NCBI GenBank assembly: GCA_040954595.2
Contig: CM082589.2
Span: 8,804,001-8,868,000, forward strand
From: Balanoglossus misakiensis
Taxonomy: Eukaryota; Hemichordata
Length of the DNA stretch: 64,000 nt
Direction of reading: 5' to 3'
The notes under the pieces were generated by a model. That model saw nothing but the letters and a program-made list of their open reading frames with translations. It searched no databases and was not told where the DNA came from. Position 1 is the first letter of the stretch. Every line of letters begins with the position of its first letter. Positions 37,486-48,276 of the stretch are shown one piece after another. The translations under genes were made by a program, and so were the position numbers.

Positions 37486-38910
37486 ATGGCTGTGTCCAAA
37501 ATATCAATTCAAGAGCGAAGCATTTATGTGCAACACTTGCCTTTTGAATGTACAAAGAAACATTTTAGAGAATTTATCGAGTTACAGCTTGGTTTGGCCC
37601 AGGTTGATCAAATTTATATTTCTGATAAAGATTCCGCTTTTGTCATATTTGAGAATATAGAATCAGCCACAGCCGCTCTGCCAGTAATACATAAAAGCAC
37701 TTTTGAAGAAAGCAAATTACGGGCAAGTCGTGTGACCACAGCCCGAGGGTTGGAACTGTGGCATTTAATTGAGGAAACCGAACAAAGTACTGGCCTAGAT
37801 TACAATGAAACCAGTGATCCCAAGACATCCAAACCCAAAGCAGATGTACAGGAAATTATTAACATGTTGAGTTTACTGTCTGAAGCAGATAGGAAAGCGG
37901 TTGCACAGGCCATATCACCTGCTCCACTGAAACCAATCGTATCAACCCCTATGCCACAGCCGATTCCATTTCCAGCATTTCCAGTACCAACTTCAGTTGC
38001 AGATTCTTCACCATTTATTATGTCTTCACCTGCCCAAGCAGCTGCTGCACAGCCAGCCACAGCCACTACTGCTTTTCACTCGGTGGAATTCCCAAGAATA
38101 GTCGTCTTCTCTGGCAAAGGTGATGTCACTTATGAAATGTGGCGATATGAAGTTCGAGCACTACAGAGGGAGAATGTGTTTCCGGAGACCATAATTATGC
38201 AGGCTGTTCGGAAATCCTTACGAGCGTCCGCTGCTGAAGTCCTACTACATATGGGAGAAGACATCACAGTGTCCCGATTGATGGCGAAGATGGACATGGT
38301 CTTTGGGAAAGTATTGCCACCGGAAGCAGTTTTGGAAAAATTCTATACAGCACGACAAACGAAGACAGAAAAGGTAGCAGAATGGGCCTGTCGCATCGAA
38401 GGACTTTTGGATGAACTCAGATCAGGTCAGTCCATCTCTAGTAATTCAGAAGAAACCATGCTTCGAACCAAATTCTTTTCTGGCCTGTCAGATGAGCACA
38501 TTAAGAATGCAATCAGACACCGATATGATACGGGAGAAGATTATTCAGGATTGTTGCTAGCCGCAAGAAAGCTTGAAGTAAATAGGGAGACCACTACCAG
38601 GGTTCACCAAGCAACTGTTGCTGACAAGACGATGATAACCAAATTGGAGGAACTTACCAAAGGTCTGAAGAACTTAGCTGAGAAGGTTGCTGAACTAGAG
38701 AAGCGAACTTCAACATCATCAACTCCAGAGTCTACTTTTCGCCGACGTGTCAACAATGAAAATGGCCGGGATCGGCGTGGCAACGATGGAACTCGCCAAC
38801 CCAAACAAGTTTTCCCAGGCAACTGCTTCAAGTGTGGTGAACATGGACACAAAAAGACAGACTGTCCTTTAAATGGGGAGCGACCAGGCATCCGGAGGGA
38901 CATGCGCTAG
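37486..38910 (+). CDS. gag: Gag: RRM-like N-terminus, PNMA-like capsid, CCHC nucleocapsid
   Basis: A 474-aa structural protein that would assemble the particle and bind element RNA. I start it at the ATG 37486-37488 (A at -3, G at +4). The frame is open 23 codons further up but has no ATG there. An N-terminal RRM-like fold (about residues 10-85) has RNP2-like IYVQHLPF (13-20) and RNP1-like DSAFVIFEN (49-57). A P/A-rich linker (about 145-200) is next. The capsid region (about 200-375) starts PRIVVFSGKGDVTYEMW and resembles the capsid of vertebrate PNMA proteins, which also have an RRM-like N terminus. A short coiled coil (about 380-410) leads to the knuckle C-x2-C-x4-H-x4-C (447-460). The stop TAG is at 38908-38910. 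A fraction of ribosomes should shift into pol just downstream of the knuckle. The PNMA link is by recall of family features, not alignment. Confidence 0.92.
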   Translation: MAVSKISIQERSIYVQHLPFECTKKHFREFIELQLGLAQVDQIYISDKDSAFVIFENIESATAALPVIHKSTFEESKLRASRVTTARGLELWHLIEETEQSTGLDYNETSDPKTSKPKADVQEIINMLSLLSEADRKAVAQAISPAPLKPIVSTPMPQPIPFPAFPVPTSVADSSPFIMSSPAQAAAAQPATATTAFHSVEFPRIVVFSGKGDVTYEMWRYEVRALQRENVFPETIIMQAVRKSLRASAAEVLLHMGEDITVSRLMAKMDMVFGKVLPPEAVLEKFYTARQTKTEKVAEWACRIEGLLDELRSGQSISSNSEETMLRTKFFSGLSDEHIKNAIRHRYDTGEDYSGLLLAARKLEVNRETTTRVHQATVADKTMITKLEELTKGLKNLAEKVAELEKRTSTSSTPESTFRRRVNNENGRDRRGNDGTRQPKQVFPGNCFKCGEHGHKKTDCPLNGERPGIRRDMR

Positions 38911-38914
38911 GTCG
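38868..38914 (+). promoter_or_regulatory. Programmed -1 ribosomal frameshift signal (gag to pol)
   Basis: The slippery heptamer T-TTA-AAT (38868-38874) is in the gag frame (codons TTA 38869-38871 and AAT 38872-38874) and fits X-XXY-YYZ. A 6-nt spacer (GGGGAG) follows. Then comes a stem: CGACC (38881-38885) pairs with GGTCG (38910-38914), AG (38886-38887) with CT (38907-38908), and GCAT (38888-38891) with ATGC (38902-38905), with single-base bulges. After the slip the -1 frame stays open straight into pol. Pol is in the -1 frame and has no nearby ATG, so this is the expected expression route. Confidence 0.85.
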
Positions 38915-41900
38915 GAACGGTAACAGTCCCTCTAATGTTATTGATTCTTTAATAGGCCACGCCAATGAAACTGAGATTGTGTTGGAAGGATCCTCGTGTA
39001 TTGCGCTGATAGACACCGGGTCCATGGTATCTACTGTTGCTGACACTTTTAACAGAGAGAAGCTACAGAAACCAATTCATGACCTGAACAACTTGGTGAA
39101 GGTAGAAGGGGCTAGTGGTACAGAAGTTCCTTACCTTGGTTATATTGAAGTTGAAGTGAAATTCCCAGATAGCCATGGACAAGAGATGTCTAAAGATATA
39201 TTATTGCTTGTTGTTGAAGACACGGAATATAATCAGATGGTTCCAGTTGTGATAGGCACAAATGTTCTCCAACATTTTGTGGATGAAGATACACAGTACA
39301 GTACAGACCTATCCTCAGTATGGAGACTAGCATACCAAGCGACTATCCACCGGCAGAGGGCCGAAGGTAGGACATTTACAGTTACCACTACTAAACCCAC
39401 AACCATTGGACCATACGAACGCACAGTCATCCATGGATTTTGCAGAGTGGACCTAAGAAATTGTCAATCAGTAGTTGTGGTGGAACCAGAAAATGACAGA
39501 CTTTTACCTGGTGGTTTACTTGTTACTCCAGCCGTGTTGAAGTTAGAGCCTCGTGGTAATTCGTGTCGAATCCCAGTAATGGTGACCAACTATGGAGCAC
39601 GTGCTGTCACAGTTCCCCCTAAAAGCACCCTATGTAACATGAACTTAGCATCTAATGTCTCACAGCCTTTAGATCCATATGGAGATGATATTGATACAAA
39701 CTCAGATGGGACCACCTCACCAAAAGTACCCGATTGGCTGATAAAAGACCTGGGATTACAAGAGGCAGATACAGAATTAACAGAAATCCAGAAAGACCAA
39801 GCCTTGGCTACCATTGGTAAATGGCAAACCGTGTTCTCTACAGGTGAGAGAGATTTGGGACACACAACATTGGTAACACATTCGATAAAGTTAACGGATG
39901 AAACCCCCTTTAAAGATAAATACCGTCGAATCCCTATGGGTATGTACGAAGAATTGCAACAGTACCTGCAAGATATGCTACAGAGTGGTGTGATTAGAGA
40001 ATCAAACAGCCCGTGGTCCTCAAATGTAGTATGTGTCAGAAAACCTGATGGGAAGCTGAGGGTGTGTATTGATTATAGACGTCTCAACGCCAAAACCATT
40101 AAAGACGCTTACGCATTACCCCGGGTATTGGATACGCTTGATAACCTTAATAACGCCGAGTGGTTTTCATCGCTTGATCTACGGTCTGGATATTACCAAG
40201 TAGAGATGGCGGAAGACGACAAAGCGAAGACGGCTTTCACGGTGGGAAACTTCGGCTTATTTGAATTCAACCGTATGTCTATGGGTCTGACCAACGCACC
40301 TGCAACTTTCCAGCGTCTCATGGAGAAGTGTTTTGGAGAATTGGCGTTCAGAGAATGTTGTGTGTACTTAGATGACATCATAGTATTTTCGAAGACTTTT
40401 GAAGACCACCTCAATAGATTGGAGCGGGTATTCCAGCGGCTGGCATCACATGGACTAAAGTTGAAGGCAACGAAATGTGTTTTATTCCAGAAGAAGGTGA
40501 AATATCTTGGACACGTGGTATCAGCCGACGGAATTACAACGGACCCAGACAAGGTAGCAGCTCTGAAGGAATGGCCAATACCCACTACTGTAACAGAACT
40601 GAGAAGATTTCTTGGATTTGCAGGGTATTACAGGAGATTTATCCAAAGCTACAGTAATATTGCCAAGCCACTTAACGACTTGCTGTGTGGACGTCAGTCA
40701 AGGAATAAGGCGGGAAAATTTGAAAAACTCCAGTGGGGACAACAGGAACAACAAGCTTTCGACACTCTGAGGAAGAGCCTAATGTCGTCACCAATACTAG
40801 CCTTTGCTGACTACTCACTTCCATTTGAAATACATACTGATGCAAGTTCCACAGGTCTGGGAGCAGTGCTGTATCAACGCCAGAAAGGTATTCTCAGAGT
40901 AATTGCCTATGCAAGTAGAGGACTCACCAAGTCTGAAAGTAATTATCCAGCTCATAAATTAGAATTTTTGGCACTGAAATGGGCCGTCACCAAGAAGTTC
41001 AACGACTACCTGTATGGAAGCAAATTCACTGTGTTTACAGACAACAACCCTTTGACGTATGTGTTAACTTCTGCGAAACTGGATGCGGTGGGACACAGAT
41101 GGTTGTCAGACTTGTCATTGTACGACTTCTCTATTGTTTACCGGAGTGGTAAGAAGAATATAGAGGCTGACGCTTTGTCTAGGATTCCATGGAATAGAGA
41201 GAATCCAGAGACGGAAACCAATCTGGGAGCCGATGTAGTCCAGGCGCTTTGTCGAGCAACAGAAGGTCCATACGTAACTTCATTCGGAATGGTAGCAGAT
41301 GAGGACAGACCTGCAGTAGTTCAAGGTGGGGATGATGTGTTCTGGAAGACGGAGCAGTCCAAAGATTCAACAATACGGTATGTGACTGATCAGCTTGAAA
41401 AGGACCACAAACCACTTATGAGAGATCATACAGGAGATATCAGACTACTTATACGAGATTGGAAACGCCTTGTTCTGAAGAATGGAGTCCTATACAGGAA
41501 ATGCTTCATCGATGATATACAATATTTGCAACTTGTCTTACCAGTACACCATAGAAAAGATGTCCTGGAGGAACTACATGATAAACTTGGACACTTTGGC
41601 CAAGATAAAACCCTGGATCTGGTACGACGAAGATTCTACTGGCCTAGGATGTCGATGGATGTTCAAAAGAAAGTGGAACATTGTTTACCATGCATTCGCA
41701 GGAAAAGTTCAACTTCCTTACCCAGAACTCCCTTGGTTAATATTCACACATCACAACCGATGGAAATGGTGTGCATCGACTTTCTCCATATACCAACACC
41801 AGATCAAGGATATAGCAACATATTAGTGATGACGGACCATTTCACTCGATACGCTATAGCAGTACCTACAAAGAACCAGTCTGCCAAAACAACTGCCAAA

Positions 41901-43127
41901 GCATTGTTTGAACATTTGATTCTGCATTATGGGTTCCCAGGACGATTACACAGTGACCAGGGGCGAAACTTTGAGTCGTCTACAATTCAGGAACTTTGCC
42001 GAATAGCTAATATTAAGAAGTCCAGGACCACTCCATACCACCCCCAGGGAAATGGAATGTGTGAACGATTTAATAAGACGTTATTACAGATGCTGGGAAC
42101 TATGAATGAAGACAACAAAACAAGATGGGCTTCACATGTCAATACGATGGTTCATGCCTATAATTCTACAAAGCATGAAAGCACCGGATATTCACCTTTC
42201 TTTTTGATGTTTGGTCGTGAACCAAGACTGCCTATAGATGTATCTGGACATGCAGACCAGACCAACCTAGAATGTGGTGGAACAGTTTCAGATTATGTGA
42301 CGAAACTTGCCGAACGGTTGGATTACGCCTATAAAGTAGCAACGGAACGGTCTGTTAAGTCTGGTGAACGGCAGAAGAAGTCATATGATAGAAAAGTGAA
42401 GGTGGCCATAATACAACCTGGTGATACTGTGTTGGTGAAGAATACAGGACCTAAAGACAATTACAAATTGGCAGACCAATGGGAAAAGGATCCATATACA
42501 GTGATTTCACAGCCCATAGAAGACATTCCAGTATACGTGGTACAAAAACAAGTTAAGGGTGGAAGGAAGCGGACACTACATAGAAATTTGCTACTCCCAA
42601 TACCAATAATTCCGGACGAACTGGATGACGATGTTAACACCAAGATGACGCAGCGTGATGTTAAGCAGAGTGTACCGGGTGTTATCAACGATGTTACCCA
42701 GGATGCAGTGGACGAAGAGGATGACGGCATTGGTAAATTGCAATTCGTGTCAACTATCAACTTGCCAACAGAACACAATGCTCTTAATCCTACTGCTGCA
42801 GAATTCATCCCATCCAGAAGAGAAAGTTCCCTGATGGACAACCCCACAAGTATGGTTAATCCGGATGGACCTTCTCAAGTACTTACCTCAGATTTCTCGA
42901 ATCATATTTTGCAAAGTACGGATGGTTGGTCATCGAGCGATCCAGATGGTATCACTCCTGCTACAACCAACATCAGTCCTGACTCCAGTAGTAGTACTCA
43001 ACCTGAACCACGCTATCCTACACGACAGAGACGACCTCCAGATAGATATAGTCCCGAACAATGGAATCTAAAACAGTTTGCTCATACGACTTTATCTTCT
43101 ATACCATTTATTAATTGCCACTATTAA
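38874..43127 (+). CDS. pol: Pol: protease, reverse transcriptase, RNase H, integrase
   Basis: Read in the -1 frame after the slip; the first post-slip codon is TGG at 38874, and the stop TAA is 43125-43127. Residues here are counted from the GTG codon at 38979. Aspartic protease: DTGS at 12-15. Reverse transcriptase: first catalytic Asp in SSLDLRSGY (D400), then YLDD (463-466). RNase H: HTDAS (D621), LEF (E662), TDNN (D688), ADALSR (D731). Integrase: HHCC zinc finger (H867, H872, C902, C905), catalytic core D934, D993, E1029 with the typical D-35-E spacing, and a C-terminal SH3-like region (about 1130-1210, PGDTVLVKN). A tail of about 170 residues, acidic and S/T/P-rich, ends the protein with no known domain. 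All catalytic residues are present, no stops are seen, and no env follows. Confidence 0.95.
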   Translation, partial: WGATRHPEGHALGRNGNSPSNVIDSLIGHANETEIVLEGSSCIALIDTGSMVSTVADTFNREKLQKPIHDLNNLVKVEGASGTEVPYLGYIEVEVKFPDSHGQEMSKDILLLVVEDTEYNQMVPVVIGTNVLQHFVDEDTQYSTDLSSVWRLAYQATIHRQRAEGRTFTVTTTKPTTIGPYERTVIHGFCRVDLRNCQSVVVVEPENDRLLPGGLLVTPAVLKLEPRGNSCRIPVMVTNYGARAVTVPPKSTLCNMNLASNVSQPLDPYGDDIDTNSDGTTSPKVPDWLIKDLGLQEADTELTEIQKDQALATIGKWQTVFSTGERDLGHTTLVTHSIKLTDETPFKDKYRRIPMGMYEELQQYLQDMLQSGVIRESNSPWSSNVVCVRKPDGKLRVCIDYRRLNAKTIKDAYALPRVLDTLDNLNNAEWFSSLDLRSGYYQVEMAEDDKAKTAFTVGNFGLFEFNRMSMGLTNAPATFQRLMEKCFGELAFRECCVYLDDIIVFSKTFEDHLNRLERVFQRLASHGLKLKATKCVLFQKKVKYLGHVVSADGITTDPDKVAALKEWPIPTTVTELRRFLGFAGYYRRFIQSYSNIAKPLNDLLCGRQSRNKAGKFEKLQWGQQEQQAFDTLRKSLMSSPILAFADYSLPFEIHTDASSTGLGAVLYQRQKGILRVIAYASRGLTKSESNYPAHKLEFLALKWAVTKKFNDYLYGSKFTVFTDNNPLTYVLTSAKLDAVGHRWLSDLSLYDFSIVYRSGKKNIEADALSRIPWNRENPETETNLGADVVQALCRATEGPYVTSFGMVADEDRPAVVQGGDDVFWKTEQSKDSTIRYVTDQLEKDHKPLMRDHTGDIRLLIRDWKRLVLKNGVLYRKCFIDDIQYLQLVLPVHHRKDVLEELHDKLGHFGQDKTLDLVRRRFYWPRMSMDVQKKVEHCLPCIRRKSSTSLPRTPLVNIHTSQPMEMVCIDFLHIPTPDQGYSNILVMTDHFTRYAIAVPTKNQSAKTTAKALFEHLILHYGFPGRLHSDQGRNFESSTIQELCRIANIKKSRTTPYHPQGNGMCERFNKTLLQMLGTMNEDNKTRWASHVNTMVHAYNSTKHESTGYSPFFLMFGREPRLPIDVSGHADQTNLECGGTVSDYVTKLAERLDYAYKVATERSVKSGERQKKSYDRKVKVAIIQPGDTVLVKNTGPKDNYKLADQWEKDPYTVISQPIEDIPVYVVQKQVKGGRKRTLHRNLLLPIPIIPDELDDDVNTKMTQRDVKQSVPGVINDVTQDAVDEEDDGIGKLQFVSTINLPTEHNALNPTAAEFIPSRRESSLMDNPTSMVNPDGPSQVLTSDFSNHILQSTDGWSSSDPDGITPATTNISPDSSSSTQPEPRYPTRQRRPPDRYSPEQWNLKQFAHTTLSSIPFINCHY

Positions 43128-43155
43128 TCAAATATCTTTAACTTACTTTAAATGA

Positions 43156-43186
43156 CGAGGACGCCATTTCTCCTCGCAGGGGTGCG
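43156..43186 (+). promoter_or_regulatory. Putative polypurine-tract region with hairpin
   Basis: CGAGGA (43156-43161) and TCCTCG (43171-43176) form a 6-bp stem with a 9-nt loop. The sequence directly before the 3' LTR is CAGGGGTGCG. A plus-strand primer should lie here, but the tract is short and interrupted (GGGGTG). The assignment rests on position. Confidence 0.5.
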
Positions 43187-43828
43187 TGTAACGGCCTTGT
43201 TGATCCATTGAATTTGTATACATGTATATCTGTATGTATGTTATACCTGTATCTTATAGTAATTAGTTATTCAATTATTCATATGACGTAATAGTACTTA
43301 CCTTCAATTGGTTGATCTTAATTATATGCAAACCACCTGGAAGTTTCATTTGACCAATGAACACAAGCTAATCTGGCACTATGATGTAATTGCTGATATA
43401 AAAGGACATGGTGCATAAAATTGGTCAGTTCACCTCTGTAGCCAGACCGGCCACACACGTTGGAACTGACATGTATTTGTTCCATTTCAGGTTAGTTTCC
43501 TTGTACCTTACCTGTTGCTTGAAGCTTTGTATTTTGGTGCATTCTACCGACTCATTTCAGCACAAGTAATTGGTGTCTTTAACTTGCGTCAATTTTCCAA
43601 TTGTATGTCTATATTTTTCACTTGCATGAATTTTGGTGTATTCTGTTGGAGGTGAACTCCCATACATGTGTGTAATTTAGGAGTTCACCTCTGTAGCCAG
43701 ACCGGCCACACACGTTGGAACTGACATGTATTTGTTCCATTTCAGTTATTAAATGTAAGGCCTATGTCTTTGTTACCCGTAACCAGTTTGGTGTGAATAT
43801 GTTGGAATGAACGGCGACAACCGTGACA
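43187..43828 (+). repeat. 3' LTR (642 bp)
   Basis: Same length and sequence as the 5' LTR apart from the two substitutions noted there (G at 43314 and 43728). It contains both 64-bp repeats (43427-43490 and 43682-43745) and a TATA box (43397-43404), and ends GTGACA. Confidence 0.97.
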
Positions 43829-43832
43829 ATTG
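43829..43832. repeat. Right target-site duplication of the LTR element
   Basis: ATTG, matching 35764-35767. The satellite continues in phase (TATTTTCCAC). Confidence 0.85.
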
Positions 43833-46800
43833 TATTTTCCACTTTTTGTAAGTGAAGCCTGACTGTCGCCTGTCTTAGGTCACCACTTCATAAGCGGTCT
43901 TACCCGTCATTGGCACAAACAGTCTCAGGAAGTAAGCTTTCAGCCTACCGTTGTAGCTATTGTATTTTCCACTTTTTGTAAGTGAAGCCTGACTGTCGCC
44001 TGTCTTAGGTCAACACTTCATAAGCGGTCTTACCCGTCATTGGCACAAACAGTCTCAGGAAGTAAGCTTTCAGCCTACCAATGTAGCTATTGTATTTTCC
44101 AATTTTTGTAAGTGAAGCCTGACTGTCGCCTGTCTTAGGTCACCACTTCATAAGCGGTCTTACCCGTCATTGGCACAAACAGTCTCAGGAAGTAAGCTTT
44201 CAGCCTACCAATGTAGCTATTGTATTTTCCACTTTTTGTAAGTGAAGCCTGACTGTCGCCTGTCTTAGGTCACCACTTCATAAGCGGTCTTACCCGTCAT
44301 TGGCACAAACAGTCTCAGAAAGTAAGCTTTCAGCCTACCAATGTAGCTATTGTATTTTCCACTTTTTGTAAGTGAAGCCTGACTGTCGCCTGTCTTAGAT
44401 CACAACTTCATAAGCGGTCTTACCCGTCATTGGCACAAACAGTCTCAGGAAGTAAGCTTTCAGCCTACCAATGTAGCTATTGTATTTTCCACTTTTTGTA
44501 AGTGAAGCCTGACTGTCGCCTGTCTTAGGTCACCACTTCATAAGCGGTCTTACCCGTCATTGGCACAAACAGTCTCAGGAAGTAAGCTTTCAGCCTACCA
44601 ATGTAGCTATTTTATTTTCCACTTTTTGTAAGTGAAGCCTGACTGTCGCCTGTCTTAGGTCAACACTTCATAAGCGGTCTTACCCGTCATTGGCACAAAC
44701 AGTCTCAGGAAGTAAGCTTTCAGCCTACCAATGTAGCTATTGTATTTTCCACTTTTTGTAAGTGAAGCCTGACTGTCGCCTGTCTTAGGTCACCACTTCA
44801 TAAGCGGTCTTACCCGTCATTGGCACAAACAGTCTCAGGAAGTAAGCTTTCAGCCTACCAATGTAGCTATTGTATTTTCCACTTTTTGTAAGTGAAGCCT
44901 GACTGTCGCCTGTCTTAGGTCACCACTTCATAAGCGGTCTTACCCGTCATTGGCACAAACAGTCTCAGGAAGTAAGCTTTCAGCCTACCAATGTAGCTAT
45001 TGTATTTTCCACTTTTTGTAAGTGAAGCCTGACTGTCGCCTGTCTTAGGTCACCACTTCATAAGCGGTCTTACCCGTCATTGGCACAAACAGTCTCAGGA
45101 AGTAAGCTTTCAGCCTACCAATGTAGCTATTTTATTTTCCACTTTTTGTAAGTGAAGCCTGACTGTCGCCTGTCTTAGGTCACCACTTCATAAGCGGTCT
45201 TACCCGTCATTGGCACAAACAGTCTCAGGAAGTAAGCTTTCAGCCTACCGATGTAGCTATTGTATTTTCCACTTTTTGTAAGTGAAGCCTGACTGTCGCC
45301 TGTCTTAGGTCACCACTTCATAAGCGGTCTTACCCGTCATTGGCACAAACAGTCTCAGGAAGTAAGCTTTCAGCCTACCAATGTAGCTATTATATTTTCC
45401 ACTTTTTGTAAGTGAAGCCTGACTGTCGCCTGTCTTAGGTCACCACTTCATAAGCGGTCTAACCTGTCATTGGCACAAACAGTCTTAGGAAGTAAGCTTT
45501 CAGCCTACCAATGTAGCTATTGTATTTTCCACTTTTTGTAAGTGAAGCCTGACTGTCGCCTGTCTTAGGTCACCACTTCATAAGCGGTCTTACCCGTCAT
45601 TGGCACAAACAGTCTCAGGAAGTAAGCTTTCAGCCTACCAATGTAGCTATTGTATTTTCCAATTTTTGTAAGTGAAGCCTGACTGTCGCCTGTCTTAGGT
45701 CACCACTTCATAAGCGGTCTTACCCGTCATTGGCACAAACAGTCTCAGGAAGTAAGCTTTCAGCCTACCAATGTAGCTATTATATTTTCCACTTTTTGTA
45801 AGTGAAGCCTGACTGTCGCCTGTCTTAGGTCACCACTTCATAAGCGGTCTTACCTGTCATTGGCACAAACAGTCTCAGGAAGTAAGCTTTCAGCCTTCCA
45901 ATGTAGCTATTGTATTTTCCACTTTTTGTAAGTGAAGCCTGACTGTCACCTGTCTTAGGTCACCACTTCATAAGCGGTCTTACCCGTCATTGGCACAAAC
46001 AGTCTCAGGAAGTAAGCTTTCAGCCTACCAATGTAGCTATTGTATTTTCCAATTTTTGTAAGTGAAGCCTGACTGTCGCCTGTCTTAGGTCACCACTTCA
46101 TAAGCGGTCTTACCCGTCATTGGCACAAACAGTCTCAGGAAGTAAGCTTTCAGCCTACCAATGTAGCTATTGTATTTTCCACTTTTTGTAAGTGAAGCCT
46201 GACTGTCGCCTGTCTTAGGTCACCACTTCATAAGCGGTCTTACTTGTCATTGGCACAAACAGTCTCAGGAAGTAAGCTTTCAGCCTACCAATGAAGCTAT
46301 TGTATTTTCCACTTTTTGTAAGTGAAGCCTGACTGTCGCCTGTCTTAGGTCACCACTTCATAAGCTGTCTTACCCGTCATTGGCACAAACAGTCTCAGGA
46401 AGTAAGCTTTCAGCCTACCAATGTAGCTATTGTATTTTCCACTTTTTGTAAGTGAAGCCTGACTGTCGCCTGTCTTAGGTCACCGCTTCATAAGCGGTCT
46501 TACCCGTCATTGGAACAAACAGTCTCAGGACGTAAGCTTTCAGCCTACCAATGTAGCTATTGTATTTTCCACTTTTTGTAAGTGAAGCCTGACTGTCGCC
46601 TGTCTTAGGTCACCACTTCATAAGCAGTCTTACCCGTCATTGGCACAAACAGTCTCAGGAAGTAAGCTTTTAGCCTACCAATGTAGCTATTGTATTTTCC
46701 ACTTTTTGTAAGTGAAGCCTGACTGTCGCCTGTCTTAGGTCACCACTTCATAAGCGGTCTTACCCGTCATTGGCACAAACAGCCTCAGGAAGTAAGCTTT

Positions 46801-48276
46801 CAGCCTACCAATGTAGCTATTGTATTTTCCACTTTTTGTAAGTGAAGCCTGACTGTCGGCTGTCTTAGGTCACCACTTCATAAGCGGTCTTACCCGTCAT
46901 TGGCACAAACAGTCTCAGGAAGTAAGCTTTCAGCCTACCAATGTAGCTATTTTATTTTCCACTTTATGTAAGTGAAGCCTGACTGTCGCCTGTCTTAGGT
47001 CAACACTTCATAAGCGGTCTTACCCGTCATTGGGACAAACAGTCTCAGGAAGTAAGCTTTCAGCCTACCAATGTGGCTATTATATTTTCCACTTTTTGTA
47101 AGTGAAGCCTGACTGTCGCCTGTCTTAGGTCACCACTTCATAAGCGGTCTTACCCGTCATTGGCACAAACAGTCTCAGGAAGTAAGCTTTCAGCCTACCA
47201 ATGTAGCTATTGTATTTTCCACTTTTTGTAAGTGAAGCCTGACTGTCGCCTGTCTTAGGTCACCACTTCATAAGCGGTCTTACCTGTCATTGGCACAAAC
47301 AGTCTCAGGAAGTAAGCTTTCAGCCTACCAATGTAGCTATTGTATTTTCCACTTTTTGTAAGTGAAGCCTGACTGTCGCCTGTCTTAGGTCACCACTTCA
47401 TAAGCGGTCTTACCCGTCATTGGCACAAACAGTCTCAGGAAGTAAGCTTTCAGCCTACCAATGTAGCTATTGTATTTTCCAATTTTTGTAAGTGAAGCCT
47501 GACTGTCGCCTGTCTTAGGTCACCACTTCATAAGCGGTCTTACCCGTCATTGGCACAAACAGTCTCAGGAAGTAAGCTTTCAGCCTACCAATGTAGCTAT
47601 TGTATTTTCCACTTTTTGTAAGTGAAGCCTGACTGTCGCCTGTCTTAGGTCACCACTTCATAAGCGGTCTTACCCGTCATTGGCACAAACAGTCTCAGGA
47701 AGTAAGCTTTCAGCCTACCATTGAAGCTATTGTATTTTCCACTTTTTGTAAGTGAAGCCTGACTGTCGCCTGTCTTAGGTCACCACTTCATAAGCGGTCT
47801 TACCCGTCATTGGCACAAACAGTCTCAGGAAGTAAGCTTTCAGCCTACCAATGTAGCTATTGTATTTTCCACTTTTTGTAAGTGAAGCCTGACTGTCGCC
47901 TGTCTTAGGTCACCGCTTCATAAGCGGTCTTACCCGTCATTGGAACAAACAGTCTCAGGACGTAAGCTTTCAGCCTACCAATGTAGCTATTGTATTTTCC
48001 ACTTTTTGTAAGTGAAGCCTGACTGTCGCCTGTCTTAGGTCACCACTTCATAAGCAGTCTTACCCGTCATTGGCACAAACAGTCTCAGGAAGTAAGCTTT
48101 CAGCCTACCAATGTAGCTATTGTATTTTCCACTTTTTGTAAGTGAAGCCTGACTGTCGCCTGTCTTAGGTCACCACTTCATAAGCGGTCTTACCCGTCAT
48201 TGGCACAAACAGTCTCAGGAAGTAAGCTTTCAGCCTACCAATGTAGCTATTGTATTTTCCACTTTTTGTAAGTGAA

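Larger units (their letters stand above)
35768..43828 (+). mobile_element. Complete Ty3/gypsy (Metaviridae-type) LTR retrotransposon
   Basis: An 8,061-bp element: 642-bp LTR, tRNA-Ser primer site, leader of about 1.05 kb, gag, -1 frameshift, pol (PR-RT-RH-IN), degenerate purine tract, 642-bp LTR. The domain order with integrase last is diagnostic of Ty3/gypsy. No env-like ORF follows pol. The two LTRs differ at only two positions that I could find (35895 A against 43314 G; 36309 A against 43728 G), and both genes are open, so the insertion is recent. Satellite phase is restored exactly across the ATTG duplication. The Gag resembles that of the lineage related to vertebrate PNMA genes. Confidence 0.97.

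Noticed and set aside
38979-38981. Independent start of pol at this GTG
   Set aside because: GTG is an unlikely eukaryotic start, and the frame is open upstream to a canonical -1 slip site in gag.
43128-43186. An env gene making the LTR element a retrovirus
   Set aside because: Only 59 bp separate the pol stop and the 3' LTR; there is no room for env.
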